Of a stretch of DNA of 64,000 bases, positions 10,893 to 23,321 are shown in pieces (the stretch's first letter is position 1; every line of letters begins with the position of its first letter). Below the pieces are notes generated by a model. That model saw only the letters and a list, made by a program, of their open reading frames with translations, was not told where the DNA came from and made no database searches. The DNA is from Arion vulgaris (taxonomy: Eukaryota > Mollusca > Gastropoda > Stylommatophora > Arionidae): the NCBI GenBank assembly GCA_020796225.1, contig CM036753.1:86709203-86773202 (forward strand), written 5' to 3'. Both the position numbers and the translations under genes were made by a program.

Positions 10893-13800
10893 TGGTATGG
10901 TTATGTAAGCTAACAGCCCAAAACGTGAGTTCTTTTCAAGATCTGGGTGATGCGCTTTCATCCATCATTCACCTCACTCGGCACCCCGCCACTTCTATTT
11001 CCGACTACAGTACCTTCAATATTACAATTTAAATCTCATCTCAATGGTGTCTAGTATGTTTATTTGTTCTCAGTAATTCTCTTCCATTAATAGCGGGATA
11101 AGGAATGTGTCCATATCACACATAATAAGTCTTTCTTATTGTCATTTGGCGATGACTTGAAGCATAAAAAGCTGGTCCTTTTCTGAAATGTTATTCTTTC
11201 CTTTAACAATCATTCATATATTTAATTCAGAAAGTAAAAACGATGCTATATTTCAGTAGCATATATTATCGAAGTACTAATGGTGTGCCCTAAGTGATGG
11301 GTGAAAAAATGTCTTTGAATTGCCAGAAACGATTCATCAATATTGTGCTATACACCTTTAGTACAGCATGTATCTTAAAACGCACAGCTCGTGTACAATC
11401 ATTTAGAAAACACGTCCTGACCTTGCACACCATTGGACGTGGCCTTCATTGAGACGTCGCTGATTGGCTAATATTTTAGCTAACACGTGATGATGAGTAC
11501 GTTTGATTCGATGCTGTAAATAAGTTGACCTTGATGCGTGGTTTCGTGGACGTACTGTGTATTTAGTCTTCATTCGTTTTCGATCGTTGGGAACGACATA
11601 AGACTGCACTATTTGACAAAAAGGGACATGTTATCATATAGTAATAGGCGACGGTTCTGTCACATGTGATCAGTTTGAAGCTGAAAGGATTTAACGGGCA
11701 GGATTTTGTATTGGACTTGTAGATTTATTATTATTTTGGAGAGCTAGCAGGTATGTTGCAAATCGTTTATTGAATTCTATTGCGACACTCGTACATACTT
11801 GATGATATTTTAATTAACATAGTGATGATAGTATGATACTCAATAATATGGATTATCATGGTCAGAATAAAAATGACATAATATATACGCTCTCATGTCG
11901 GTCTGAATGTTTTCTAAAATAAGTGGTTGTCAGGCACAGACTCGAGCTGTATGTTTTGAGAACCTGATGAACACAGTATTTCATCATTAATGTGTCATTC
12001 CCAAATGGCGTGGGCGACCATGAATGTTTAACTTAGTCTGTATTGACAATCCATACGATATTCCGATGTATAAATTTTTCCTTACAATGAAGTTAACTTT
12101 CCATAATTCTGTCTAGTCATTGATTTTATCTGGATGTCACTTGAACTACATGACTGTACAGAGTATTTATATTATATTATTATTATACATAACTAGTCTA
12201 GCGCATTGAATTATTAATACAAATAATTAAATTTTAAAATTGCTTTGCCTGATGTCACCGAAATTACCTATGATATTTCACTGCTCCTACAATATTATTA
12301 TATTTTGTCCAGTAATATATACATTTTTATTACACTTGCCCAAGTTGTTTAGTTTGTTAGCGAGTAGCTTCTAATTTGTAACAAATGTCGTTGTTCGGTT
12401 ATGATACATTATGATTATTATTATTCCACGGACATAAGTTGTTTATTGGCGAGGGCTTTTTGTTTAAAATGAATATAATTGTTCGGTGATAATACATTAT
12501 TACTCTTTCTCGGACCTAAGTTGTTTGTTGTGGCGAGTCAGTGTTTTTAAAATTAATAATAGTCAGTCAGGTCAGGTGATATAAATAATAAATATAAATT
12601 ATAATAATACATTCTACGGGCCTAAATTATTTGTTTGCGAATCGCTTCTGGATTAAAACAACAAATGTATTATCAGTACACGATTTTCTGACGTAGATAT
12701 GATATGCATAGTCATACGTATGTGATTTCTATGCATGTGATACAAACTAGCAGAACACGTTATAGAACGAGTAGGATCGAATGACCTGAATAATACAGCT
12801 GATACAAGTGACCCGGAAGTGGTAATCGCATGCCATGCAAATATCTCAACAAAGTCCTAACATCTGTTCTAGCCCTTAAGTTGAATGTACATGCTGAATT
12901 GCGTTAATTTCGACAACGTACATCTTAACTATACATCTTTACAGGGGGAAGTACATTTATTTAGAAATGTACACTGCTAAATTTGTCTGGCAATTTAATA
13001 CTCCATTAAGAACTATTCAGTCCAAAGAATCATATTCAATATTCTAATCTAAGACTTAGAATTAGAAAGAATGTAAATGTCAACATCAGTCAGTCATTAT
13101 ATGAAGTATATGTTGTTGTATCACTGATTAAGTAAGTGATTGTCTTCCAACTTGATTTCGTAACAGTTGCAAAAATCCATCCAAAAATAATGCAGGTGAG
13201 GGGTAAATTCAGTGAATGGCTGAGGAAGAGTATATTGCAACAGACTTACAATGTTAGCCATTTTATTCAATCCTTGTTAAACTGAAAGTGCTACTTAGAA
13301 TATAGACAAGTTTGAGTTACATATAACATAATTTGTTACACACTAGCATAATCTCATACATTAATATTCTACTATGAATCTAGTCTGTCATTTCTACATG
13401 AACCACATGCTTTGTAAATTGTGTTCTACAAAATTAACTAGTTAATTCAGCTGTTATCATTCAGAAAGTAAATTCAGTTAGATTATTCATGTATGTAATC
13501 TAGAGAGATGTAAATTGTGGGAGCATTCCCCTGGATGTGATCAACTATATAAATCTTGGTTAGCTCATTTTATTAAACAATATACATTTTGATTCATCTG
13601 TCACTAAGACAGCAGGAAATCATAGTTAAAAATCATTTAGAAAATGAAATTCAAACAAAAGGGGTATGGATTCAGGGAGAAACCACCCACAGAAGTTGGT
13701 AGTAGTGCATGCACAGCTACAATAATGGCACAGTATAGACTCTGATCATATACAAGGAGGTTGAAAATATGATCAAGTTAGAGTGGACACAAATTGTTGC

Positions 13801-14476
13801 ATGAATAATCAAATCGGAGAAGTAAACGGTGAGAAGACCTGATTACTTTGGAGATCCTAAAGAGTGATTAGTAAGTGACTAATAGAGTGAATGAAAAAAT
13901 GTCCTTTCTTTAATTTTATTGCAATTAGTATGTACTATGTCAAAACTAGAGAGTGAATATATTTTTTCTGACCATCTGACAAGTATAAATAAATGAAAAC
14001 CTGCCATATTTACAGTACGCACACATCTCACAACTCATTTTGTGACATGTCGCTAAAAGACCCCTAATCTAAACTCACAATAATAGTGTGTTTATAATTG
14101 GAAGGGAAAATACGGAAATAAAAAAAATATTATTTAAAAACACTAGGCGTTCATTGATAGCAAAGTGGGAAGTCAATAGCGATTCACTAGTAACTACATG
14201 CAGTGCTAATTCCAGGGTTTGAGGTCAACCTGAGCCAAAGAAAATTCAACTTGTTCATGATCTTGCAAAAGGAAATGTGTATCTCCTCTCATGTCTTGAT
14301 TAAGCTGTCTATTATTCTGAGCCATACTATAAAGGGCTGATTACACAGACCCGATAGATATGTAACCTCATCTGCAATGTTGCTTTTGTAGTGTCCCTAA
14401 GTTCTCTTTATTAGTCTGCCAAATTTAGTGGCCGGGACCTATTTATGCGTTGATATCTTCATCAGAAGATAGGCAT
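10893..14476. other. AT-rich unassigned DNA
   Basis: A long AT-rich stretch with no frame that resembles a protein family. A minus-strand frame at 11403-11609 contains an RRLNEGHVQWC segment but could not be assigned. Several TTATTATTA runs lie near 12170-12430. No tandem array or terminal repeats were recognised. Confidence 0.4.
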
Positions 14477-14930
14477 TCAAAGTCAAATCAAAGTGATGTT
14501 TGTTTGTGCTGTACTTTCCTAACATAAAACCACTGTCTTAGTTACACTTATATTCAGAGAAAATAGGCAGCATGCCTTGGCCATATTTTTGTTCAGAAAT
14601 TGTAGAGTTACCTCACTATGTGCAATAAAGGCAGCATTGTCAACAAAAAGTTACTTGAGGATTTATATGGTTTTTTTGTCTTGGTTCTTAAAAGTCAGGT
14701 TTAAGAGGGTATCTTCAGATTTAATGCAAATGAAAACATCGCCATCAGTATCCAAAAGCATGGTATAAAAGGACTGCGAAGAAGATGTCAAAGCGGGTAG
14801 AGGCAAGAACAGCCCTGTGTGACTTCACTCTTAACCTTGACGCTGTCATATGTGCTGCCTTCGAACTGTAAGCTGACTTTCATTGCCTCTTGTAAGGAGA
14901 AAATGAGTCAATTCTATTTAATTGTTTGCT
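14477..14930 (-). pseudogene. LINE group C reverse-transcriptase fragment
   Basis: Read on the minus strand, with frameshifts, it gives the same RT segments as the + strand LINE at 37320-37720: a degenerate V-K-S-x-V-x-Q segment, then HLLRSPFIPC, then LFVDNAAFIAHSEVTLQ (matching RFADDAALVAHSDATLQ there) and a DSGFMLGK end. The second catalytic aspartate of the FADD box reads Asn here. It is a decayed fragment of about 450 bp and not functional. Confidence 0.75.
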
Positions 14931-15017
14931 TGCCTAGCCTGAACATATGAAGAATGGTGTCTGTTACTAAACTGCCAGACAGATTTGTGAAACTATCTGA
15001 TTGTATAGTAAAGGAAA

Positions 15018-15380
15018 CGCCGAGTGGTTACGGGCACAAATTTGGGGTGTAAAGAATAGAACCATTGTTACCTGCCACACATGTCGTAGGAGGCGACTAA
15101 GGAGGTTTGGCTGAAATCGGATACATGTGTCCTAAGCACGTAGATTCTATGCGTTTAGGGGCCTACCAAACCAATGTGCAACGTATACACGTTTTTGCCA
15201 AAGATCAAACATATCACAAAGAGTGATTAAAATTGGTCGTAAGAGCGACAGCAAAGAGGAAGGAGGAGGAGGGGCCTACCAAACCAGCGTCTACGTACAC
15301 ACGTTCTTGGCAAGGATCAAACAGATTACAAAGAGTGATTAAAATTGGTCCTAAAGAACGAACGCAAAGAAGAAGAAGAG
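15018..15380 (+). mobile_element. SINE family 1, copy 3, with tandemly duplicated 3' half
   Basis: A full SINE (15018 to about 15270) is followed at once by a second 3' half (about 15271-15380) starting at GGGGCCTACCAAACC and ending in its own GAA tail. The flanks AGTAAAGGAAA (15007-15017) and AGTAAAAGAAA (15381-15391) differ at one of 11 bases and enclose the whole composite, so the two parts probably entered as one insertion. The copy is more diverged than copies 2 and 5 (a shortened CGGGCACAAATTT head). Confidence 0.8.
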
Positions 15381-15984
15381 AGTAAAAGAAAAATATTAAT
15401 GACTTTACTATGCAGGTTTATACGTTTTAATATCTATTTGTATTTCTAATATGTGTTACATATCCAAGATTATCAAAATCCGACACTGGCCAGTCCATTG
15501 CAATCTTTCAGGAAATAAAGCACTTATACATTAGAAAGTGACTTCTAATGGGATCTTTGAGTGCATTACTTTCTAGTGTTTGTTTTGCAGGGTGAATTTG
15601 AAGAAAAAAAACACATTCACATTTGTGAATATTAAGCAAGATGTATTAAGTCTTCTTTTCTAGACATTTGCACTTCGTGAATACATTGCAGAGCCACTAT
15701 TTTATGGGTTTTTGTTCCGTCGTACTTGTTAATATTTTGTTTTTACATTAAAAAAAAAACTTTGCTCAAATAGTTTTTTAAACTCATTAAAAAAAGATAA
15801 TTATAAAATATAAAGTTTGTTTTTTTGGCCACATGCTAGTTTGTTAATGTTTCTTTTTTTTTAGTATATCTTATCATTGTTAATCACCCACTTCTTTACT
15901 CCCATTAACATTTTCTGTTGAAACTACATATGCAAAGCAAAATGAGCCTCTATGGTGTTAGGTCACCCCACACTTCAGTAGTAA

Positions 15985-16166
15985 TTTATTCACCTCCCAT
16001 GTAGAGAAGTCAGGCTACTCTTCTACGATCTCAGGATAGATCAGATTTAGTCCCTATTCCTAACAGAGGCGGATGATAAAACAGGTTAATGTTCAAGCTA
16101 AGCACCTAAAAGACCTGTGGTAGTTGAAAACTGAAAAGAGCAGTTGGTAAAATGCTGCCTGTGCAA
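15985..16166 (+). repeat. Dispersed repeat R, copy 3 (partial)
   Basis: Matches about 5060-5200 in direct orientation through CTATTCCTAACAGAGGCGGA (versus CTATCGGAGACGGA), GATAAAAC, a GTTCAA block, AAAGACCT and GAAAAGAGCAG. It is interrupted on its right by the LINE group A fragment beginning at 16181, with which it shares the AATTAGTGATTGTA target site. Confidence 0.5.
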
Positions 16167-16180
16167 AATTAGTGATTGTA

Positions 16181-16909
16181 CGAGCTGCTCAACACCAGTG
16201 GAGGAAATCGGTTAAAGCGGGGCAAGTCGTTTGTTGGGCGTGCTGCAGACACTGGTATGCGGGCTCACAAATATCGATTATGGGGAAGAATGATACTGAT
16301 GCCTTCAGTATACGGGAACACTTTTTCCACCATCATTAAATTTGACAAAATTTGCAAAGAGAGGAATCCTGTGGCGTTGGATGCAGACATCAAGGTTATC
16401 ATCGATAAAAACTGCAATGAAGGCTATATGATTTACACGGATGGATCGGTTGTTCGTCACAAAAAAGTTCGTATGGGCCTTCTCTGCAAGCTCATTTGAC
16501 AGAATGGTCCAGGAGGCCAGTGGTGCATTTCGTATGACAACAAGCAGCATGACAATGGAGGTACTGGCAATGACTTGAACTATGTAATTTTGTAACTACA
16601 CTCATGTGTGAATTCTGAGTGATTCATTGAGTATGATCCGCAAGGTGAAGGCTGGTTCGGTGCACAGACAATGCAATTTACGGAAGATTTTCATTTAAAC
16701 CGATCCACATCAACTACTAGATTGCTGGAGCTGGGTTTGAAGATTGGAGTAACAAGAAAAGAACAGTATAACAGGTATATGAGTAGGCTCATCAACCAAA
16801 ATCGAACTGGTACAGTCAGTCGCTGGACGCTGTTGGAGATATATCGAAGGAGATCGGAGCACCTATAGACATGTCCGGAGTGCAATCAAGATATTCCAAA
16901 CTGAAACTG
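16181..16909 (+). pseudogene. LINE group A 3' fragment with RNase H remnant
   Basis: This 5'-truncated copy carries the end of the same element type as 33332-35568. It encodes a YMIYTDGSV motif, the first RNase H aspartate segment, near 16425-16450. After a frameshift comes SGAFRMTTSSMTMEV with the RNase H glutamate, and it ends in HLWTCPEC-like sequence near 16860. It is flanked by a perfect 14-bp direct repeat, AATTAGTGATTGTA (16167-16180 and 16910-16923), which is a clear target-site duplication. It is broken by stops and shifts. Confidence 0.85.
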
Positions 16910-16923
16910 AATTAGTGATTGTA

Positions 16924-19470
16924 TTGGTTTAATGTATTTTCTACCAAATCTACTGTCATGAAGCAACCGGAGAGTGAACTCGAAAAAGATGTGCATGCCA
17001 AAATCAGATGTGCTGGACTAAAGGCATAAATATTACACTTGCTCTCAAATAGCAAAAAATCCACTGTTGTTTATGATTGGTTGAACTAGAGTAAATAAAG
17101 TACCAGAACAAATACAAATTGCACATTTCTGCATATCAAATTTGACACTTACTTGTTTTCTTTTATTCTCCATAAACTTTTAAACAAAATTATAATAGTA
17201 TTTTGAGTTGTTAATCTGCCATTCACATTTAACTAAAAACACAAAGAAGCAGATGTTGATAAAAGCTTAACTGTGCCTTTTGTTAAGTTTGTTGATTTTC
17301 ATCCAAACTTTACAACACAACTACTAAACGATTATACAAAGTTGTATATATGAAACATACTTATGTCTAATGTGTTCTTTCCCCACTTAGAGCATGACAG
17401 AGTATCCTCACCAGGATACTAGTCAGGAAAGAGCAAGTCAAGGTTATCAAATTTTACAAGGTTACAGACTCGAGTACAATCTGTTCTGCAAGTTAACGAT
17501 ATGAACTTCTGATGAGTAACTGCCACATACAAATCGCTCTTGCAAAAGTGCTCCAGATATGAACAGAAAACCTTATGTGGCAATCACGAATACCATTACG
17601 ACAACAACCCTTTGGAAACACAAGCTCACATACCACTGCTTTCGTTTAATTATTAAATTTAAAAAAGACTCTCGGACACGTTAAGCAAAACTTATAGATA
17701 GTTTAGAAAAAACCTACCATATATTATTTGGGCAGACAATTCGCAAATACAAAGGGGAAAACCCAGGTGTTAATATTTATAATTATTTTTTAATTATGCA
17801 ACGATATCAACATTACAGATACTAGACTACATTTTAATGTTATCTTTAAGTGCTTCATTCCAAAATGCTTTGTAATAATTGAGGTATGCTTTACTGTATA
17901 TCAGGTATTTGATTGTTATCATAGTTGATCAGATTTATAAGATTTCACATGATTTCTGATAAGATTTCACAACATTATTTCTTAGTTCAACATTTGCGAT
18001 GGAAACTGCAATAAAACTTGTAGGTTAATGATGAAAATATATAAAACAAAGTTAAAGTGTAGTTTTATAACTTAACAGTAGTCTATGCTTTTACGAAAAT
18101 GTTAATCAAAATATGAACAAACAAAAAACATTGAAATAACATGTCTTTGAAGTAAATGATTTATCTACGACAGTTGTTTTAATGAGTACTATCTTTTTCT
18201 GACCTTGATCATGGATTGACAAAGCAGTCAGGTGCTGATTCATTATATCACTTTGTAGGATAACGAGAAAATCTCTCCACCATGTTCCATTTTTTGGCCA
18301 TCCTTGCAGAGAGCGTACATCTGAGCCACACTGCATAATTACCTTCTCTGTTCCCCATCTAGTTCTTTTTGCCTGCCTTTCTTTCTTTATCTCTCTGGGG
18401 TCTACTACATTGGCAGTTTTGTGATGGTTTCTGTATTGTGTCTGTGTCAAGTTAGTGTCTGCATTTTATCACTGTGCATTTCTCAGTTTGCACCTGTTTA
18501 TCAGTTCTTTGTTGCTGATTTTGTTTGATCTCAGGTTGTATTGTATGATGACAGTCTAGTTGTTTAATTTTGGGTAGCATGCACATCCATATAAATGTAC
18601 ACAGTTCATCTATAATTTTTGGTTTGTTTTGTAATGCATCAATATTCAAATGTTTAGATTAAATTTATCTATATCCTCTTCATCTTCCACTTGACACAAG
18701 AATTTCACAAGAGATTTCCATGGTTACCTTTCTGTCGCCTTTTTACCATTTACTTACCCACATCAGTCTACAATCTTTCAACTCACATTTCTTCTCCATG
18801 TTTCTTTTGGACATCCATACCTTCTTTTTTCGATCTGCTGTCCATTGAAAAACTGTCCTAGCTAATACCCCAACTGGCATACTACATGCTAATACACCTC
18901 CATCTTTCTTGATCGTTTAACGCTGGTCTCCATTGAAAGTGCTTAGATTGGCAACAGAGATTCTGGTTTTGTTAATTTTATTTTTGACATCCTTGCAGAC
19001 ACCATCATCTGGACATTACTATTCTCAACTATGTGTGTGTATTTGGTGCTGTCAGCACATTGTTCTTTATTTTTACTGGTTAGTGTATTAATGGTATAGA
19101 AAACGCTTCTTCTAAAAATGGAAACTTACTTTTGGAGTACAACAGATTGTTTTTTTTTTTTACATCCTCCCCCTGGAGACTAAGAACATGATAACTCAAG
19201 GTGTTGAGCATTAGCTGATAGTGTGGCAACTATTTTGCAAGTATTGTGCTAGAGCAGAGTAGTTGTGTGAGTTAGGTTTTTTTTTTAATGTGTACTTTAT
19301 GAAATATTAACACATTGAAGCCTTGCCTTCTATTGATTATGCATCCATTTTTTAATAGTCTTTCATTTCAGGAAGTGTTCTGACAGTAAGATTTATGATT
19401 CTACACATTAATATTTGGTCATAACATTGAAATTGTTTTGACATCTGTATCATTTTGTTGATTCACTTAC
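16924..19470. other. Non-coding upstream or intronic DNA of the PPP1R3 gene
   Basis: AT-rich sequence upstream of the PPP1R3 coding exon. It presumably includes an intron and 5' UTR exon(s), because a strong 3' splice site precedes the coding exon. Two minus-strand frames at 18106-18450 and 18452-18649 encode lysine- and glutamine-rich peptides with no recognised domain. No promoter element could be assigned with confidence. Confidence 0.4.
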
Positions 19471-19500
19471 GTTATATTTTTTCTTTTTGCTTATTTTCAG
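19471..19500 (+). promoter_or_regulatory. 3' splice acceptor before the PPP1R3 coding exon
   Basis: A long pyrimidine-rich tract (TTTTTTCTTTTTGC) followed by TTATTTTCAG ends at 19500. This is a textbook acceptor and implies that the mRNA has at least one upstream exon, probably untranslated, because an ATG with a family-like N-terminus follows nine bases into the exon. Confidence 0.75.
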
Positions 19501-19508
19501 ACTTTCCA

Positions 19509-20523
19509 ATGCTGGAGATACTTCAAAACTCCGCAGAGGTTTCTAGTCATAGAATACCCATGGATTTTTCCCCTACTATTGTCAGCAAGTCCACCTGCCT
19601 CAAGTTTTGAACTTATGGGTTATTCCAATCAGCGCTCACATGGTCACATGGGACTGAACCCATCCTCGTTTCAAAGTGGTGACTCTCCCATTTATTACCC
19701 TTATTCTCAAATGTATCAAACACATGACAGCAACTGTAATGTGAACAAAAGAAGAACTGGACCCTTAAAATCTATCATTCTTAAAGCTGAACTTTCTAGC
19801 GACTCTGATGGAGACACAAGTCCAGATAGTCCACACTCTCCAGGCAGAGTTCACAAAAAAGTCTCATTTGCTGACCACAAAGGGCTTGCATTAGCACAGG
19901 TTCGTTTGGTCACTGAAGGTCCTGATGAGCCTCCTTACCTGAATCCAGAGATTTTATCATCATTGACTCTTGGTGCAAATGCAGATGTGACGTGCATGCC
20001 ACCCATTAAACTATGTTTCACTCAACCAGCTTCAGACTATCTGGCTTTTAGAGAAAAGATCAACAAGAATTTAGTTTCATTAGAAAATGTAATTCTTAGA
20101 GACTACACTGTTGAGGGTACCATTAAAGTCAAAAATATTTCTTTTGAAAAGCATGTGTTTGTGCGGTTATCACTGAATGAGTGGGAATCTTTCGAAGATG
20201 TCAATGCAACTTATGTTCCAGGTCCTGGGTTGAGTTACTCAGACACTTTTGACACATTTTCTTTCAAAATGGAAATACCTCCAAATTTTGATGTGTGTCG
20301 AAAAGTTCAGTTTGCTGTTTGCTTTGAGGAAAATGGAAACCAACACTGGGACAGCAATGACGGCATCAATTATTGTATCGTGTCAGAAAATTACGAAAAT
20401 TACAAAGTTTCTGCACCAGTAGGGCCATCATACAATCCACGGTGGCTTCCTGATAAGCGTACAGATACATGGACAGAATTCTCAGTGTGGCGGGATATTG
20501 AAATAGCTAGTCCGTACTATTGA
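19509..20523 (+). CDS. PPP1R3: Protein phosphatase 1 glycogen-targeting regulatory subunit (PPP1R3 family), apparent frameshift near codon 28
   Basis: The product would tether PP1 to glycogen, promoting dephosphorylation of glycogen synthase and phosphorylase in the cytosol. A continuous frame of 302 codons runs from ATG 19615 to TGA 20521-20523. Visible elements, numbered from that ATG, are a Ser/Asp cluster at about 61-76, the PP1-binding RVxF-type motif KVSF at 82-85 followed by ADHKGLALAQVRLV, and a CBM21 carbohydrate-binding domain at about 148-256 with VKNISFEKHVFVRL and the hallmark WDSNDGINY. The C-terminus is SPYY, like vertebrate PPP1R3B. In another frame, ATG 19509 gives MLEILQNSAEVSSHRIPMDF, which resembles a family N-terminus but hits a stop at 19608. 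Joining the two needs one base skipped or two missing bases around 19590-19593. Paralogue assignment (B, C, D or E type) is uncertain. Confidence 0.92.
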
Positions 20524-21300
20524 TGCAGAATTTTTTTTTATTTATGAAAAAGCCTTTGTTCTCACACAAGAAGAGCCTTATTTTAGCTTCCAAGTTCCAG
20601 TTTGCTCTTCCATGAATGGAAGTTCTGAAACTTGAGCGTGTCTTGAGTGCCTAAAAAATAAGTTGCTTGCATGCAGTATTTCAACAGATCCGAGCTTGAA
20701 TTTATGCAATTCTTGCTTTAAAGGAAAGTAACTGGGGCCAAGGTCCCCCTGGGTGCAGTCCCAGTTCTACCTGCCATACCTCAGCTTTCTGACTCAAATT
20801 TCTTACATGTTACAGATATGCAAACTATCTGTCAGGTAACAATACTAACAGGTGCACATTTTGCTGTGATGTATTGAGCAAAAATGCACTGCTGTCATAA
20901 AATAATTTCGTACAAGATTTAGGTTGATACCAAATGCTGATATTTATATTCAGCATAGTCCATATATAATATAGCTTCACATGTATTCATACTGTTACTG
21001 AAACTGCAGGATCATTCACAGTTTGCTCAGCTTTGAAAGCACTCCATGGTTTTACTGCTCTTTTTATTTTTAGTAGTATTAAAGAGCAATGTGCAAACAT
21101 ATCAGGAAAAGTGAAAAAAGAAACGTCTTTCACTTATTTGTTGTTGATGTTGTCCTTTCATAAATAAATTTATCTCTTTGTCATGGAGAGTTGATATATG
21201 AACAAGAAGTAAATACTGTACATTCTTTCAAAGTTAAGTTCTCTTATTTTACACATTCTGAGTTTCTGTAAATGAAAAATAAAGTTAGCCTATAATTCCT
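20524..21300 (+). other. PPP1R3 3' UTR with polyadenylation signal
   Basis: No coding sequence follows the TGA at 20521. An AATAAA hexamer lies at 21278-21283 (in GAAAAATAAAGTTAGCC) and is the best candidate poly(A) signal; another AATAAA occurs near 21161. The UTR end is an inference. Confidence 0.55.
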
Positions 21301-22572
21301 AACAAATGTCATTTGTATCAGAGCTTCTTTTAATGTCATTCACATAATATATGTCATTATTTCATGTTTGCCTTCACTTCAGCATTCTTTCTGCAGTAAT
21401 AATTGATGATTACAGCATGTAACATGTTAATTTAAAACCCTTTAACATGTTAATATGCAGTCAGTTCTTGTAAAAAAAAAATATCTTGATGCTCCAGAGA
21501 TCATGCCATATTTGTTTGAATTCATGTATCAAGGTCTTGCTTAGTCCACACGCTACTCTACAAGTTAATCTATATACATTTTTGTGTACTTTTCCAAATC
21601 TTGCCAGCTTGCACATCTTTACCCATGTTCAGGTCAAAGTTTTCTTTGTTCTTGTATCTCACTGTCACCGTTACCCCATCATCTGCACCTTATATCATCT
21701 CTGTGATTTTGCAATATGTTGATATTATTTATATATAAACTCAGTAACATGTTATTTTTTGTTGTGTAATGCAAAGACATTTCTAAAAATTAAATTTGCA
21801 GTAAAATTCACTGAGTGAAATCAAGCTGTCTATAGAAAATAAACCAAGCATATGCCTTGTTGAACTTACTGTGTTTTATTTTCAATAATAGATTGTTCTA
21901 TCCTAAGGCAGCTGGAAATGTTTGAAAAAATACTTTCTATTTTCTTAATGTCTATAAGCAGCAGGAACATACACATATAGTTTTCTTTATTAATCATTAG
22001 ATTATGTAACACAATTTTAAAACTAAAGTGTTGTTTGTAGACAACTGGCCACCTCTTGTTTAGCTGGCATGTATCTGAATAATTTCCAGGTGTACGCCCA
22101 GATCTGATTAAAATTTATTCCCTTTGATACCAATTATTATTTTTTATGTTTTAATGGTACAATAATGAAAACTTTTTAAAAAATTTATTAATTTGAAAAA
22201 ATTATTAATTTGTCTGTGTATTACTAATGGTTTATTCAAATGTTTAAAGTAAATAGCTGATGCTTTTAACTTACCAACATTTGTGCGTTGATCTACAAAA
22301 TCAGTCTAGCTTAGTTTTGAAAAATTGTGACACTGGAGTATATCAGTGCTACTTAAAACATGAAAGCACAGGTATCTTGTCATCTGAAGGTTCTCTGAAA
22401 ATTTGAGAATCGTTTCCAAGCCAAACAAATATAATTTTCTCTTGTGAGAGTTAGATTTTTGTATTTCTTTGCCAAATTTGTACTTTTCTCCTTATTAGAA
22501 TTTGAAACATATTTCACACAATCAGCTTGAAGTAAGGTAGTTATATAACATTCACAAATACATGATATCGGC
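21301..22572. other. Unassigned DNA downstream of PPP1R3
   Basis: AT-rich intergenic sequence. Short open frames at 21486-21722 (+) and 22380-22682 (-) have no recognisable domain and are not conserved with anything else in the window. Poly-A and poly-T runs are frequent. Confidence 0.4.
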
Positions 22573-22606
22573 GATGCTACCAAAAGGCTTTTATCAAACA
22601 AAAAAT
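22573..22606 (-). repeat. Short Penelope-like 3' tail fragment
   Basis: CTACCAAAAGGCTTTTATCAA on the + strand (from 22578) is the reverse complement of the GATAAAGGCCTTTTGGT tail segment seen at the Penelope-like termini at 10760, 38740 and 40850. Only about 30 bp can be aligned, so this is weak. Confidence 0.35.
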
Positions 22607-22754
22607 AGTAAATAGCCTGTTTTCTTACCATGGGATGGGCTGGACAATAGTGTTTGGGATGTACTTGTCTGACCAATGACACATTATGGGTGATATGGTT
22701 AATATCACGTTAGCCGCCTTTGCTTTCCAGTGTTTCTTTGATGGCCATTTGAGA

Positions 22755-22880
22755 CTGGGTTAACATGAGAGCCAATTCGGTTTAAAAAAAATTGAATTCC
22801 CACTGGAGATTTTAAACCTGGGATCGTGCATATACAAAACAAGTGCAGTAACTTCTATGCTATCACAGCTCGTTCACATA
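22755..22880 (-). repeat. tRNA-like SINE head (minus strand)
   Basis: On the minus strand GAGCTGTGATAGCATAG is followed about 40 bp later by CAGGTTTAAAATCTCC, the layout of pol III A and B boxes with a degenerate B box. It is followed by AT-rich body sequence. It is not a functional tRNA, because the acceptor stem and anticodon arm cannot be formed convincingly. Confidence 0.4.
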
Positions 22881-23321
22881 TTAAAGAGTAAAAATTTTAA
22901 TGAGGAGGGATTTTGATGAAGCCTTGAGACGTTAACTAAACCAGAAATAGGAAAAACTGAAAGGGAAAAGAAATAAAATGTGTAGTACAGATTATCTAGA
23001 AGCATAGAAATGTATTTGTTATGCCCAAGCTGCTGAAAGGTACCATATGAAGATAAATGATTTTTCTGGCCTCACACACTTTTTGCCTCTATATTTATAA
23101 TCTGTGGTTGGCACACCTTTCCGTCTTTGTAGATGATAGTGTGTAAGTTATGTTTTAAAGAGGTAAAAACTATAATCCAGAACAGCAATGCACGCACAGG
23201 ACTGGCAAGACCAATATGTCTCAGGAAAAGTCAAAACAGTTGTTGCATGGAATTCTTGGAACATGGTTGCCACCTTGTGCCCTAATGAGTCTCTTCAGGT
23301 GCTTAACTCTTTAACTTGCCC

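Noticed and set aside
11403..11609. Minus-strand frame with RRLNEGHVQWC as a transposase fragment
   Set aside because: A slight resemblance to IS630/Tc1 helix-turn-helix regions, but no catalytic motif or terminal repeat; too short to call.
18106..18649. Two minus-strand frames upstream of PPP1R3 as a possible gene
   Set aside because: No recognisable domain, low-complexity composition, different frames without splice signals I could defend, and no copy elsewhere in the window.
21486..21722. 78-residue plus-strand frame after PPP1R3
   Set aside because: Lies in AT-rich flanking DNA beyond the likely poly(A) site; no homology recognised.
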